Notes: a model not told the origin generated them from the sequence alone. A stretch of 21,868 nucleotides of DNA from an uncultured Lachnospiraceae bacterium (GCA_905203555.1 CAJKWK010000051.1:1-21868), one strand, 5' to 3'. Numbered from the stretch's first letter, positions 1 through 7,942 are shown. Program-made: numbers and translations.

Positions 1-7
1 TCAGTTG

Positions 8-259
8 TCAAGGAACTAAAATCAGATGTTGGTGTACTTTTGACACCCACATCATTTTATATTCGTAAGAATAATTTTGATTAATGCCGATACTTCCATA
101 TCGATCTCTGTTTCCCGGACCGAACAACTCTGAACTTTGAAGATTTTTTGTTCTTACTATATAATCGATATTTGCACTTTCTAATTTATATCGCATATCA
201 GATTGGCGTTTCATATCCATAGTAGTAATCAAAAGTTTTCGATTAAAAATAGTTATCAT
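8..259 (-). CDS. Small conserved-looking protein of unknown function
   Basis: An 83-residue protein starting at ATG 257-259, with a strong ribosome site (AAGGAGG about 7 bases upstream on the minus strand), so translation is likely. It has no signal peptide or membrane segment. The N-terminus (MITIFNRKLLITTMD) and the central part with FGPGNRDRYGSIG followed by YSYEYK resemble, from memory, small Lachnospiraceae proteins of about 80-90 residues that begin with a short strand (I-x-V/I-F-N-R-K-E-L) and end soon after a YEYK motif. Those are sometimes labelled putative signal-transducing or hypothetical proteins. Its C-terminus is short but in frame. It is divergent from the molybdenum hydroxylase operon, with about 220 bp between the starts. 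No function can be assigned. Confidence 0.65.
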   Translation of the reverse strand: MITIFNRKLLITTMDMKRQSDMRYKLESANIDYIVRTKNLQSSELFGPGNRDRYGSIGINQNYSYEYKMMWVSKVHQHLILVP

Positions 260-394
260 AAAAATCCTCCTTTTCTTGTCTGGTTTCCGTTTTGTTATTT
301 TAATAATATCATTATTTATATAATTTAAAAAGTAATATATTGAAGAAAATTTTAAGTGATTCGCAAAATGATATAAACGAAATGATAAAATTTA

Positions 395-423
395 TTGATA
401 ACCAGAAATTATAATGTTAAGAT
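395..423 (+). promoter_or_regulatory. Possible sigma-70 type promoter of the molybdenum hydroxylase operon
   Basis: TTGATA (395-400) and TAAGAT (418-423) are separated by 17 bases, and about 57 bases lie between the -10 and the TTG start at 481. The -10 matches the consensus at only 4 of 6 positions, and the whole 260-480 interval is very AT-rich, so other hexamer pairs are possible. I see no clear operator in this gap. Confidence 0.35.
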
Positions 424-480
424 AGAATAGTATAAGAATGCGTTTTATGATGATTCATATCAAAAAAGGAGGATTACATT

Positions 481-1284
481 TTGCTTACGATTCAGAATTA
501 TGTAAAGGCGAAAACCTTGGAAGAAGCTTATGAATTGAATCAGGCTAGAAGCAGCCGGATAAAAGGCGGTATGATGTGGTTGCGTTTGAGCAATGCAAAT
601 GTGAAGACAATGATTGATTTGTCGGAATTAGGGTTAGATCAGATTGAAGAAACAGAACATGTTATAAAGATCGGGGCAATGTGTACGCTGCGTCAATTGG
701 AACAGAGTGAAGAAATCAAGGCATATTGTGGGGATGCTGTTCAGGAGGCGGTTCGTCATATTGTAGGAGTACAGTTTCGCAATCAGGCAACTGTTGGGGG
801 AAGCATTTATGGTCGATATGGGTTCTCAGATGTGCTGACTTGTTTGCTGGCAATGGATACTTTTGTAGAGTTATACAATGGTGGAACGATACGTTTAAGA
901 GAATTTATAGAGCGAAAGAAAGACAAAGATCTTTTACTTTCTATTATCATCAGAAAGCAGCCAAGAAAGGTTCGTTATCTTTCTGTACGTCAAACCAAAA
1001 CTGATTTTCCGGTGCTGACCTGTGCTGTAGTGACAGGAAAAATACATGGAAAAGAATATTGGTATTTTTCAATTGGTGCAAGACCGATGCATGCTGAGCT
1101 GCTGGAAAAGGAATGGACGATACCGGATGATGTAACCAAGGAACAGCTTGATGCGTATGCAAAGGAAGTTGCAGATAGTTTCCGATATGGCTCCAATATG
1201 AGAGGAAGTTCTAGATACCGGAAGCATTTGGCTCAGGTTTTGGTTGCACGTGCAATGGAGTCAATTATTACGGAGGGACGATAA
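481..1284 (+). CDS. Molybdenum hydroxylase (xanthine dehydrogenase family) FAD-binding subunit
   Basis: Predicted to be the medium, FAD-binding subunit that passes electrons from the Fe-S subunit to the final acceptor. It is 267 residues, a little short for this family (usually about 280-300). The start is TTG at 481, supported by AAGGAGGA at 466-473; no ATG is better placed. The family signature RNxATVGG is present as FRNQATVGGSIYGRYGFSDVL around residue 98-118, followed by the usual LLAMD segment. The first flavin-contact motif, normally AGGTDL, is here KGGMMWL (about residues 28-34), a noticeable departure. The C-terminal region has the CO-dehydrogenase flavoprotein-like pattern ending in SSRYRKHLAQVLVARA. 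It is the first gene of a three-gene operon, and its stop precedes the next ATG by one base. Family assignment is firm; the substrate is unknown. Confidence 0.9.
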   Translation: MLTIQNYVKAKTLEEAYELNQARSSRIKGGMMWLRLSNANVKTMIDLSELGLDQIEETEHVIKIGAMCTLRQLEQSEEIKAYCGDAVQEAVRHIVGVQFRNQATVGGSIYGRYGFSDVLTCLLAMDTFVELYNGGTIRLREFIERKKDKDLLLSIIIRKQPRKVRYLSVRQTKTDFPVLTCAVVTGKIHGKEYWYFSIGARPMHAELLEKEWTIPDDVTKEQLDAYAKEVADSFRYGSNMRGSSRYRKHLAQVLVARAMESIITEGR

Positions 1285-1285
1285 G

Positions 1286-1774
1286 ATGGAAGTACAGTTT
1301 CGGTTAAATGGAAAACAAGTAAAAACAGAAGTGGCCGCAGACAGTATTTTGTTGGATGTATTGCGTAAGTTGGGATGTGTCAGTGTGAAATGCGGATGTG
1401 AGACAACGAACTGTGGGCTTTGTACTGTATGGATCAATGGCAAAACCCGTTTGTCCTGTTCTGTATTGGCTGCAAGTGTAGAAGATCAGGAAGTGACAAC
1501 TTTGGAAGGATTGCAGGAAGAGGCTGCGGAGTTTGGGCGATTTCTGGCAGAAGAAGGAGCAGAACAGTGTGGGTTCTGTTCGCCGGGATTTATTATGAGT
1601 GTATTGGCTATGGTACGTGAATTAGATAATCCGACGATTGAAGAAATGAAAGAATATCTGGCAGGAAATCTTTGTCGTTGTACCGGATATATGGGACAGC
1701 TGCGTGCGATTCAAAAATATATGAAAGCAAAACGGATGGAGTTTCAGGAATCCGGAAAGGAGGCGCAGGCATGA
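1286..1774 (+). CDS. Molybdenum hydroxylase 2Fe-2S subunit
   Basis: Small electron-transfer subunit of 162 residues with two [2Fe-2S] clusters, which carry electrons from the molybdenum site to FAD. The plant-ferredoxin-type N-terminal domain has ligands C38, C43, C46 and C58. The helical C-terminal domain has C95-G-F-C98 and C130-R-C132. Gln94 before CGFC is the residue that in this family contacts the molybdopterin cofactor. The start is ATG 1286, with CGGAGGG (1271-1277) inside the end of the upstream gene. An upstream in-frame ATG at 1244 would overlap that gene by about 40 bases and lacks this spacing. The stop overlaps the next start (ATGA at 1771-1774), so the two genes are translationally coupled. 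Typical length for the family (about 150-170). Confidence 0.95.
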   Translation: MEVQFRLNGKQVKTEVAADSILLDVLRKLGCVSVKCGCETTNCGLCTVWINGKTRLSCSVLAASVEDQEVTTLEGLQEEAAEFGRFLAEEGAEQCGFCSPGFIMSVLAMVRELDNPTIEEMKEYLAGNLCRCTGYMGQLRAIQKYMKAKRMEFQESGKEAQA

Positions 1775-4056
1775 AGTATGTAAATAAGGGAGTACCAAAG
1801 GTTGATTATGAAGCATTGGTAACCGGTCAGGGAGTTTATGTAAATGATCTTGCTCCGGCGGATTGTCTGGTTGTCAAGGTGTTGAGAAGTCCGCATGCAC
1901 ATGCATTGATTGAAGATATCAATATAAGTCGTGCCAAGGCGGTTCCGGGGATTGAGGCTGTATTTACATATAAGGATTGTCCGGATAAACGATTTACGCT
2001 TGCAGGACAGACGTATCCGGAGCCAAGTCCGTATGACCGTCTGATTTTGGACAAACGCGTTCGTTTTGTCGGAGATCCGGTTGCAATTGTGGCCGGTGAG
2101 ACCGAAGCGGCAGTAAAAAAAGCGCTGAAACTGATCCGGGTAAATTATGAAGTGTTGGAGCCGATTTTAGATTTCCGCAAAGCAAAAGACAATCCGATCT
2201 TGGTGCATCCGGAAGAAAATTGGAAGAGCTGTATTCCGGTTGGAGCTGATAATAAGAGAAATCTCTGTGCGCATGAAGAATGCGGAGAAGGAGATGTGGA
2301 TGCGGTTCTGGATTCCTGTGATTATGTGGTGGATGAGGTATATCATACAAAGGCAAATCAGCAGGCGATGATGGAAACGTTCCGCGCATATTCATATAAG
2401 GATACCTATGGAAGATTGAATATCGTGTCTTCTACACAGGTTCCGTTCCATGTGAGAAGAATTATGGCAACGGCGCTGGATATTCCAAAGTCCAGAGTGC
2501 GTGTGATCAAACCGAGGATCGGTGGCGGTTTTGGTGCAAAACAAACCGCAGTGATGGAAATGTATCCGGCGTTTGTAACCTGGATGACCGGCAAGCCGGC
2601 AAAAATGATTTTTACAAGAGAAGAATCTATGATTGCATCTTCTCCGCGGCATGAGATGGAACTGCGTGTTCGGGTTGGTGCAGACAAGAATGGAATCATT
2701 AAGGCAATTGATGTCTATACATTATCCAATACAGGTGCATTTGGAGAGCATGGGCCGACGACAGTTGGGTTGTCGGGGCATAAGTCTATTCCATTGTATG
2801 GAAAAACAGAAGCGTTTCGGTTTGTATACGATGTCGTTTATACAAATACGATGTCTGCAGGCGCTTATCGTGGATATGGCGCTACGCAGGGAATTTTTGC
2901 GGTAGAATCTGCAGTGACAGAACTGGCAGAAAAAATGAATCTGGATCCGGTGAAATTGCGTGAGATGAATCTGGTGAAAGAAGGACAGGTTATGCCTGCA
3001 TATTATAATGAACCGAATTCCAGCTGTGCTTTGGATCGATGTCTGGCAAGGGCAAAAGAGATGATCGGATGGGATTCCAAATATCCGACGGTTGATATGG
3101 GCAATGGAAAAGTTCGCGGTGTCGGTGTTGCAATGGCAATGCAGGGGTCCGGAATCTCTGCGCTGGATACAGCTTCTGTTTCTATCAAGGTGAATGATGA
3201 TGGATTCTATACTTTGATGATCGGCGCTACAGATATGGGAACCGGTTGTGATACTGTTTTGAGTCAGATAGCGGCAGATTGTCTGGACTGTAGTATGGAT
3301 GAGATTATTGTGCATGGAGTAGATACGGATGTATCCCCATATGACTGCGGTTCTTATGCGTCCAGTACAACTTATGTAACGGGAATGGCGGTTATGAAAA
3401 CATGTGAGTCATTACGTGAAAAAATATGTGCCAAAGGAGCGCAGTATCTGAATTGCGAGAACAATGATGTGGAATTTGACGGCGAGAAGGTAACGAATCT
3501 GAAAACCGGTGAATCTATTACACGTGCAGAAATCGGAAATAATGTGATGTGTAATAATAATGAAACTTTGAGTGCGAGTGAAGCATTTACTTCTCCATTT
3601 TCTCCACCACCGTTTATGGTTGGAATGGCAGAAGTAGAGGTTGATCGGGAAACAGGAGAAGTGGAATTGATCGATTATGCTGCAGTCGTAGATTGTGGTA
3701 CTCCGGTCAATCCGAATCTGGCGAGAGTACAGACAGAGGGCGGAATTGCACAGGGAATTGGAATGGCGCTTTACGAAGATGTGGTTTACAATGCAAGTGG
3801 AAAGAACTACAGCAATTCCTTTATGCAGTATAAGATTCCGAGTCGTTTGGATGTGGGAACGATTCGAGTGGAATTTGAGAGCAGTTATGAACCGTCAGGT
3901 CCGTTTGGCGCGAAGTCAATTGGTGAAATTGTAATTAATACACCGTCTCCGGCAATTGCGAACGCAATTAGTAATGCGGTGGGAGTGCGAGTGCGCGAGC
4001 TGCCGATTACAGCAGAGAAAATCTACTGGGGAATGCAGGAAAAAGAACAGAAATAG
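1771..4056 (+). CDS. Molybdenum hydroxylase molybdopterin-binding (catalytic) subunit
   Basis: Large catalytic subunit of 761 residues, matching the family's usual 750-780. It hydroxylates the substrate at the Mo centre using water-derived oxygen. Visible motifs are GGGFGAKQ at 251-258 (cofactor-binding loop), AYRGYG at 365-370, and GPFGAKSIGE near the C-terminus with Glu719 in the place of the catalytic base. The substrate-pocket stretch reads QQAMMETFRAYSY (about 199-211), which differs from the text-book xanthine dehydrogenases I can recall, so substrate identity is open: purine, another N-heterocycle, or an aldehyde. The start is ATG 1771, overlapping the upstream stop by 4 bases, with GGAGG at 1759-1763. 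It is followed by a strong terminator. Molybdopterin-cytosine-dinucleotide or selenium insertion genes that often accompany such enzymes are not in this window. Confidence 0.93.
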   Translation: MKYVNKGVPKVDYEALVTGQGVYVNDLAPADCLVVKVLRSPHAHALIEDINISRAKAVPGIEAVFTYKDCPDKRFTLAGQTYPEPSPYDRLILDKRVRFVGDPVAIVAGETEAAVKKALKLIRVNYEVLEPILDFRKAKDNPILVHPEENWKSCIPVGADNKRNLCAHEECGEGDVDAVLDSCDYVVDEVYHTKANQQAMMETFRAYSYKDTYGRLNIVSSTQVPFHVRRIMATALDIPKSRVRVIKPRIGGGFGAKQTAVMEMYPAFVTWMTGKPAKMIFTREESMIASSPRHEMELRVRVGADKNGIIKAIDVYTLSNTGAFGEHGPTTVGLSGHKSIPLYGKTEAFRFVYDVVYTNTMSAGAYRGYGATQGIFAVESAVTELAEKMNLDPVKLREMNLVKEGQVMPAYYNEPNSSCALDRCLARAKEMIGWDSKYPTVDMGNGKVRGVGVAMAMQGSGISALDTASVSIKVNDDGFYTLMIGATDMGTGCDTVLSQIAADCLDCSMDEIIVHGVDTDVSPYDCGSYASSTTYVTGMAVMKTCESLREKICAKGAQYLNCENNDVEFDGEKVTNLKTGESITRAEIGNNVMCNNNETLSASEAFTSPFSPPPFMVGMAEVEVDRETGEVELIDYAAVVDCGTPVNPNLARVQTEGGIAQGIGMALYEDVVYNASGKNYSNSFMQYKIPSRLDVGTIRVEFESSYEPSGPFGAKSIGEIVINTPSPAIANAISNAVGVRVRELPITAEKIYWGMQEKEQK

Positions 4057-4073
4057 AATACAGAATAGAAAAT

Positions 4074-4112
4074 GGCATGTCATCGTCTAGTAGAGATGAC
4101 ATGCCGTTTTTT
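4074..4112. terminator. Intrinsic terminator between convergent genes
   Basis: An 11-bp perfect stem (GGCATGTCATC 4074-4084 with GATGACATGCC 4095-4105) and a 10-base loop are followed by GTTTTTT. It terminates the molybdenum hydroxylase operon on the plus strand. The stop codon of the convergent acetyltransferase lies inside the stem, and the minus-strand reading is followed by ATTTTCT, so it may also serve that gene less efficiently. Confidence 0.85.
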
Positions 4113-4584
4113 GATAGGCGAGCCGTTCTGTTCCATCTTCCAGATAAATGACGCCGCAATAATGAAATCCGTTTTTATCCAGGAGATGCTGCATAATCTG
4201 GTTGTTACGATGGGTATCGATTTTGAGATTGCCACATTGTTCGAAAGCCCAGTTAATGCAGTAGGAGGCGGCACCTTTGATCTTACCATCGGAGGTGATT
4301 CTGTGAACGACACCGTAAGGGGCATCGTTGAGCCACTTACCCTCGTAAAGGCGGGCATAGGTATCGTCTTTCCCAATGCGGAAATAGAAGGTAGCGTGTA
4401 TAACGCCGTCTTCTTCGCAGACATAGCTGTTTCCTTCTGCAATGTCCTGCTCTAAAACAGCGGCAGGTGGATAGGAATTGCCCCATTGGGTTGGGTTGCC
4501 ATGCTGAGCCATAAAAATTCGTGCCTGTTCATATAAGTCTGATAAAATATTAAAATCTTCGGAAGTTGTTTTCCTGATCTTCAT
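4087..4584 (-). CDS. GNAT-family N-acetyltransferase
   Basis: A cytoplasmic acetyl-CoA-dependent acetyltransferase of 165 residues, one complete GNAT fold. The N-terminus MKIRKTTSEDFNILSDLYEQAR is the usual strand 1/helix 1. The acetyl-CoA-binding region lies around HRITSDGKIKGAASYCINWAFEQ, and the C-terminal part LKIDTHRNNQIMQHLLDKNGFHYCGVIYLEDG is the classic D-T-H-x-x-N...L-x-K-x-G-F pattern. ATG 4582-4584 is preferred, because GGAG sits 6 bases upstream; a TTG four codons earlier would contain that ribosome site within the coding region. The acceptor substrate is not predictable. The gene is convergent with the molybdenum hydroxylase operon and divergent from pflB. A promoter with an inverted repeat is visible upstream. 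Confidence 0.88.
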   Translation of the reverse strand: MKIRKTTSEDFNILSDLYEQARIFMAQHGNPTQWGNSYPPAAVLEQDIAEGNSYVCEEDGVIHATFYFRIGKDDTYARLYEGKWLNDAPYGVVHRITSDGKIKGAASYCINWAFEQCGNLKIDTHRNNQIMQHLLDKNGFHYCGVIYLEDGTERLAYQKTACHLY

Positions 4585-4657
4585 GTTGTGCTCCAATCAT
4601 TTATTTATTTATTTCGATAGCTGTTGTTAAAAATATAAGTAGAATATATTTATAAAA

Positions 4658-4687
4658 ATCATACCATATTTGGTATGAGCGTGGCAA
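4658..4687 (-). promoter_or_regulatory. Promoter of the GNAT acetyltransferase gene
   Basis: Reading the minus strand, TTGCCA (4687-4682) and TATGAT (4663-4658) are 18 bases apart, leaving roughly a 65-base leader before the ATG at 4584. It overlaps the inverted repeat at 4659-4678. Confidence 0.5.
4659..4678. promoter_or_regulatory. Candidate operator: inverted repeat TCATACC-N6-GGTATGA
   Basis: Perfect 7-bp arms TCATACC (4659-4665) and GGTATGA (4672-4678) flank ATATTT. The repeat covers the -10 and part of the spacer of the minus-strand promoter, which is where a repressor would act. The cognate regulator is unknown. It lies about 110 bp upstream of the pflB -35, so an effect on pflB is possible but less direct. 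Confidence 0.5.
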
Positions 4688-4786
4688 GAGGTCTACTATA
4701 TATTAGAAAATCAAATAAAAAATAATAAGAAGAAGGACATCTGAAATCAGAGGATTGTACAAAATAAGATACATGAAATACAGCAC

Positions 4787-4804
4787 TTGTTATTTATTTA
4801 ACTA
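4787..4804. promoter_or_regulatory. Candidate Rex (NADH-sensing repressor) box over the pflB -35
   Basis: The 18-base site reads TTGTTAT-TTAT-TTAACTA. The Rex consensus known in Firmicutes is TTGTTAA-N4-TTAACAA, so 12 of 14 arm positions match. It coincides with the -35 hexamer of pflB, an expected position for repression. Rex is known to control pfl genes in some Firmicutes. No rex gene lies in this window. Confidence 0.5.
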
Positions 4805-4815
4805 AATGATATACT
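4787..4815 (+). promoter_or_regulatory. pflB promoter
   Basis: TTGTTA (4787-4792) and TATACT (4810-4815) are separated by exactly 17 bases, giving a leader of about 45 bases before the ATG at 4868. It is the best hexamer pair in this interval. The other DNA between the acetyltransferase start and pflB (about 280 bp) is AT-rich, with only a short inverted repeat TCTGA-AA-TCAGA at 4740-4751 besides the elements listed. Confidence 0.65.
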
Positions 4816-4867
4816 GAGCCGGTAAAAGAATAGAATGACTAGAGAAATCAGAGGAGGTTATTGGAAA

Positions 4868-7120
4868 ATGGCACAGTTTGAACAGTGGGAAGGATTTGCC
4901 GGAAAAAACTGGAGAAACTCTGTAGATGTACGTGACTTTATTCAGGAGAACTATACTCCATATGATGGAGATGAATCATTCCTGGAGGAGCCTACCGAAG
5001 CAACAGATAAACTTTGGGGAAGATTGCAGGAATTACAGAAAGAAGAGCGTGCAAAGGGCGGCGTGCTGGATATGGAGACAGAGGTTGTTTCCGGTCTGAC
5101 AGCATATGGCCCGGGATATATTGATGAGAGCCTGAAAGATCTGGAGAAGGTTGTAGGTCTTCAGACAGATAAACCGTTGAAAAGAGCATTTATGCCTTAC
5201 GGTGGTATCAACATGGCAGTAAAGGCTTGTACAACATATGGCTATGAGCCAAGCGAAAGATTAAAAGAAATCTTTACAAAATATCACAAAACTCACAACC
5301 AGGGAGTATTTGATATTTACACACCAGAGATGAAAAAAGCTCGTCACAACAAGATTATTACGGGACTTCCGGATACATATGGACGTGGACGTATCGTTGG
5401 TGACTACCGCCGTATCGCTCTGTATGGTATTGACTTCCTGATTGAGAAGAAACAGTATGATTTCGAGCGCTATGCAAGACATGGCATGAAAGGAACAGAC
5501 TTCCGTCTTCGTGAAGAGCTTGCTGACCAGATCCGTGCATTGAACGAGATGAAAGAAATGGCTGCCGTATACGGATTTGATATTTCTCAGCCGGCAAAAG
5601 ATGCTAGAGAAGCAGTACAGTGGCTGTACTTTGGATACCTTGCAGCGATCAAGACACAGAACGGTGCTGCAATGAGTGTTGGACGTATTTCTACATTCCT
5701 TGACATTTATATTGAAAGAGATATGAAGAAGGGTATCCTGACAGAGAAAGAAGCACAGGAATTGATTGACCATATCGTTATGAAGTTCCGTATGGTAAAA
5801 TTCGCAAGAATTCCTTCTTATAATGAATTGTTCTCAGGAGATCCGGTATGGGCAACTCTGGAAATGGGTGGTCTGGGACAGGATGGACGTTCTATGGTTA
5901 CAAAGAACGATTATCGTTTCCTGCATACACTGGAGAATATGGGACCGGCTCCGGAGCCGAACCTGACAGTTCTGTATTCCGAGAGACTTCCGGAAAACTT
6001 CAAGAAATATACATCTCTTATTTCTGTAAAGACAAGTTCTGTACAGTATGAGAACGATGATGTTATGCGTCCGGTATGGGGCGATGACTACAGCATCTGC
6101 TGTTGTGTATCTGCAACACAGACAGGTAAGGAAATTCAGTTCTTCGGAGCTCGTGCAAATCTTGCAAAATGTCTGTTGTATGCAATCAACGGTGGTGTAG
6201 ATGAGAAGACAAAGGTACAGGTAGGACCGGCTTACAGACCGATTACTTCTGAATATCTGGATTATGATGAGGTAATGGAACGTTACGATGAGATGATGGA
6301 GTGGCTGTCCAAGCTGTATGTTGATACACTGAACATGATTCACTACATGCATGACAAGTATTACTATGAAGCAGCTGAGATGGCATTGATCGACACAGAT
6401 GTAAGACGTACATTTGCAACAGGTATTGCAGGATTCTCTCATGTAATAGACTCCTTGAGTGCAATCAAATATGCGAAGGTAAAAGTAATTCGTGACGAAG
6501 ATGGGCTGGCAACAGACTTCGAAATCGAGGGAGATTTCCCAAGATACGGTAACGATGACGATCGTGCAGATGATATTGCAATCTGGCTGTTAAAGACATT
6601 TATGCACAAATTGAGCAAATGCCATACATACAGAGATTCTGAGCCGACTACATCTATCCTTACAATTACATCTAACGTTGTATATGGTAAGGCAACAGGA
6701 ACTCTTCCGGATGGAAGAAAAGCAGGTGAGCCACTGTCACCGGGAGCTAACCCATCTTACGGCGCAGAGAAGAATGGTCTTCTTGCATCTTTGAACTCTG
6801 TAGCAAAACTGCCTTATGAGCTGGCATTGGATGGTATTTCTAATACACAGACAATCAGCCCAAGTGCACTTGGACACAATGACGAGGAACGTAAGGTAAA
6901 TCTTGCTCGTGTTATGGATGGATACTTCCACCAGGGAGCTCATCACTTGAATGTCAATGTATTTGGTACAGACAAGTTGATCGATGCAATGGAGCATCCG
7001 GAGAAACCGGAATACGCTAACTTCACAATTCGTGTATCCGGATATGCTGTTAAGTTTATCGACCTGACACGTGAACAGCAGCTTGATGTTATCGCAAGAA
7101 CATGTCACGAGGCTATGTAA
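4868..7120 (+). CDS. pflB: Formate C-acetyltransferase (pyruvate formate-lyase)
   Basis: Glycyl-radical enzyme that converts pyruvate and CoA to acetyl-CoA and formate in anaerobic fermentation. It has 750 residues, close to the E. coli enzyme (760). The catalytic cysteine pair lies in the ICCCVSATQTGKEIQFFGARANLAK stretch (Cys412-Cys413 aligned with the known CC pair; an extra Cys411 replaces the usual Ala). The radical site is in RVSGYAV near the C-terminus, Gly725. The conserved C-terminal FIDLTREQQLDVIARTCHE follows. ATG 4868 is chosen because GAGGAGG (4851-4857) stands 10 bases upstream and the protein then begins MAQFEQWEGF, as in other PflB proteins; an ATG at 4835 would swallow the ribosome site. 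The gene for its activating enzyme follows, after a terminator hairpin. Confidence 0.98.
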   Translation: MAQFEQWEGFAGKNWRNSVDVRDFIQENYTPYDGDESFLEEPTEATDKLWGRLQELQKEERAKGGVLDMETEVVSGLTAYGPGYIDESLKDLEKVVGLQTDKPLKRAFMPYGGINMAVKACTTYGYEPSERLKEIFTKYHKTHNQGVFDIYTPEMKKARHNKIITGLPDTYGRGRIVGDYRRIALYGIDFLIEKKQYDFERYARHGMKGTDFRLREELADQIRALNEMKEMAAVYGFDISQPAKDAREAVQWLYFGYLAAIKTQNGAAMSVGRISTFLDIYIERDMKKGILTEKEAQELIDHIVMKFRMVKFARIPSYNELFSGDPVWATLEMGGLGQDGRSMVTKNDYRFLHTLENMGPAPEPNLTVLYSERLPENFKKYTSLISVKTSSVQYENDDVMRPVWGDDYSICCCVSATQTGKEIQFFGARANLAKCLLYAINGGVDEKTKVQVGPAYRPITSEYLDYDEVMERYDEMMEWLSKLYVDTLNMIHYMHDKYYYEAAEMALIDTDVRRTFATGIAGFSHVIDSLSAIKYAKVKVIRDEDGLATDFEIEGDFPRYGNDDDRADDIAIWLLKTFMHKLSKCHTYRDSEPTTSILTITSNVVYGKATGTLPDGRKAGEPLSPGANPSYGAEKNGLLASLNSVAKLPYELALDGISNTQTISPSALGHNDEERKVNLARVMDGYFHQGAHHLNVNVFGTDKLIDAMEHPEKPEYANFTIRVSGYAVKFIDLTREQQLDVIARTCHEAM

Positions 7121-7146
7121 TAAACGATAAATAATAATTGTAAAAG

Positions 7147-7178
7147 GGTCAGATTCTATGAAGAGTCTGACCTTTTTT
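7147..7178 (+). terminator. Intrinsic terminator between pflB and pflA
   Basis: GGTCAGATTCT (7147-7157) pairs with AGAGTCTGACC (7162-7172), 11 pairs with one G-U, a 4-base loop, then six T (7173-7178). It lies within the 77-bp gap between the two pfl genes, so it probably lowers pflA expression relative to pflB by partial read-through, or it protects the pflB mRNA 3' end. Confidence 0.85.
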
Positions 7179-7197
7179 AAAGGAAAAGGAGAACGTT

Positions 7198-7938
7198 ATG
7201 GCAGACCAGGAATTAAAAGGATATGTTCATTCACTTGAGAGTTTTGGTTCCGTTGACGGACCGGGAGTACGTTATGTGATCTTTTTGACAGGCTGTGCCA
7301 TGCGCTGCCAGTTTTGTCACAATCCTGATACATGGAATATGCAGGCGGGCACATTGTATACAGCCGATGAGTTGTTGAAAACAGCGATGCGTTACCGCAC
7401 GTATTGGGGAGAAAAGGGTGGAATTACGGTTAGCGGTGGAGAGCCGCTTTTGCAGATTGAATTTTTGACGGAGCTGTTTCGAAAAGCAAAAGAACAGGGA
7501 ATTCATACAACATTAGATACCAGTGGAAATCCTTTTACAAGAGAGGAACCGTTCTTTGGAAAAATGCAGGAGCTGATGAAGTATACAGATTTGGTAATGC
7601 TGGATATCAAACATATTGATAAAGAGGCACATCAAGTACTGACCGGATGGTCCAACGAGAATATTCTGGATATGGCGAAATATCTGGACGAAATCGGAAA
7701 ACCGGTTTGGATTCGTCACGTCCTTGTTCCGGAGAGAAGTGATGAAGATACAGCTTTGGAAAGACTGCATGAATTTATCGAAGGACTGGGAAATGTGGAA
7801 AAGGTAGAAGTACTTCCGTACCATACGCTCGGCGCTTACAAGTGGAAAGAACTGGGATACGAGTATCCTTTGGAAGGTATTGATCCTCCAACAAAAGAAC
7901 GCGTAGAACATGCAAAACAAGTATTGCATGCAATGTAA
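7198..7938 (+). CDS. pflA: Pyruvate formate-lyase activating enzyme (radical SAM)
   Basis: Radical SAM protein of 246 residues, the usual PflA length, that generates the glycyl radical on PflB using S-adenosylmethionine and a [4Fe-4S] cluster. The cluster motif C33-AMR-C37-QF-C40 matches CxxxCxxC, and the GGE motif appears in GGITVSGGEPLLQ (around 78-90), which binds the SAM amino group. The N-terminal SLESFGSVDGPGVRYVIFLTGC is characteristic of PflA rather than other activases. The ATG has AAAGGAGAA 6-8 bases upstream. No extra ferredoxin-type cluster domain is present, which argues against activases of other glycyl-radical enzymes. I saw no separate promoter before it, so it depends on read-through of the preceding terminator or on an unseen promoter. 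Confidence 0.97.
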   Translation: MADQELKGYVHSLESFGSVDGPGVRYVIFLTGCAMRCQFCHNPDTWNMQAGTLYTADELLKTAMRYRTYWGEKGGITVSGGEPLLQIEFLTELFRKAKEQGIHTTLDTSGNPFTREEPFFGKMQELMKYTDLVMLDIKHIDKEAHQVLTGWSNENILDMAKYLDEIGKPVWIRHVLVPERSDEDTALERLHEFIEGLGNVEKVEVLPYHTLGAYKWKELGYEYPLEGIDPPTKERVEHAKQVLHAM

Positions 7939-7942
7939 AGAA

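Noticed and set aside
6091..6106. Triple cysteine (CCC) in PflB as a possible novel active site
   Set aside because: The second and third Cys align with the normal catalytic pair, and Ala-to-Cys before it is a small variation, so the enzyme is ordinary.
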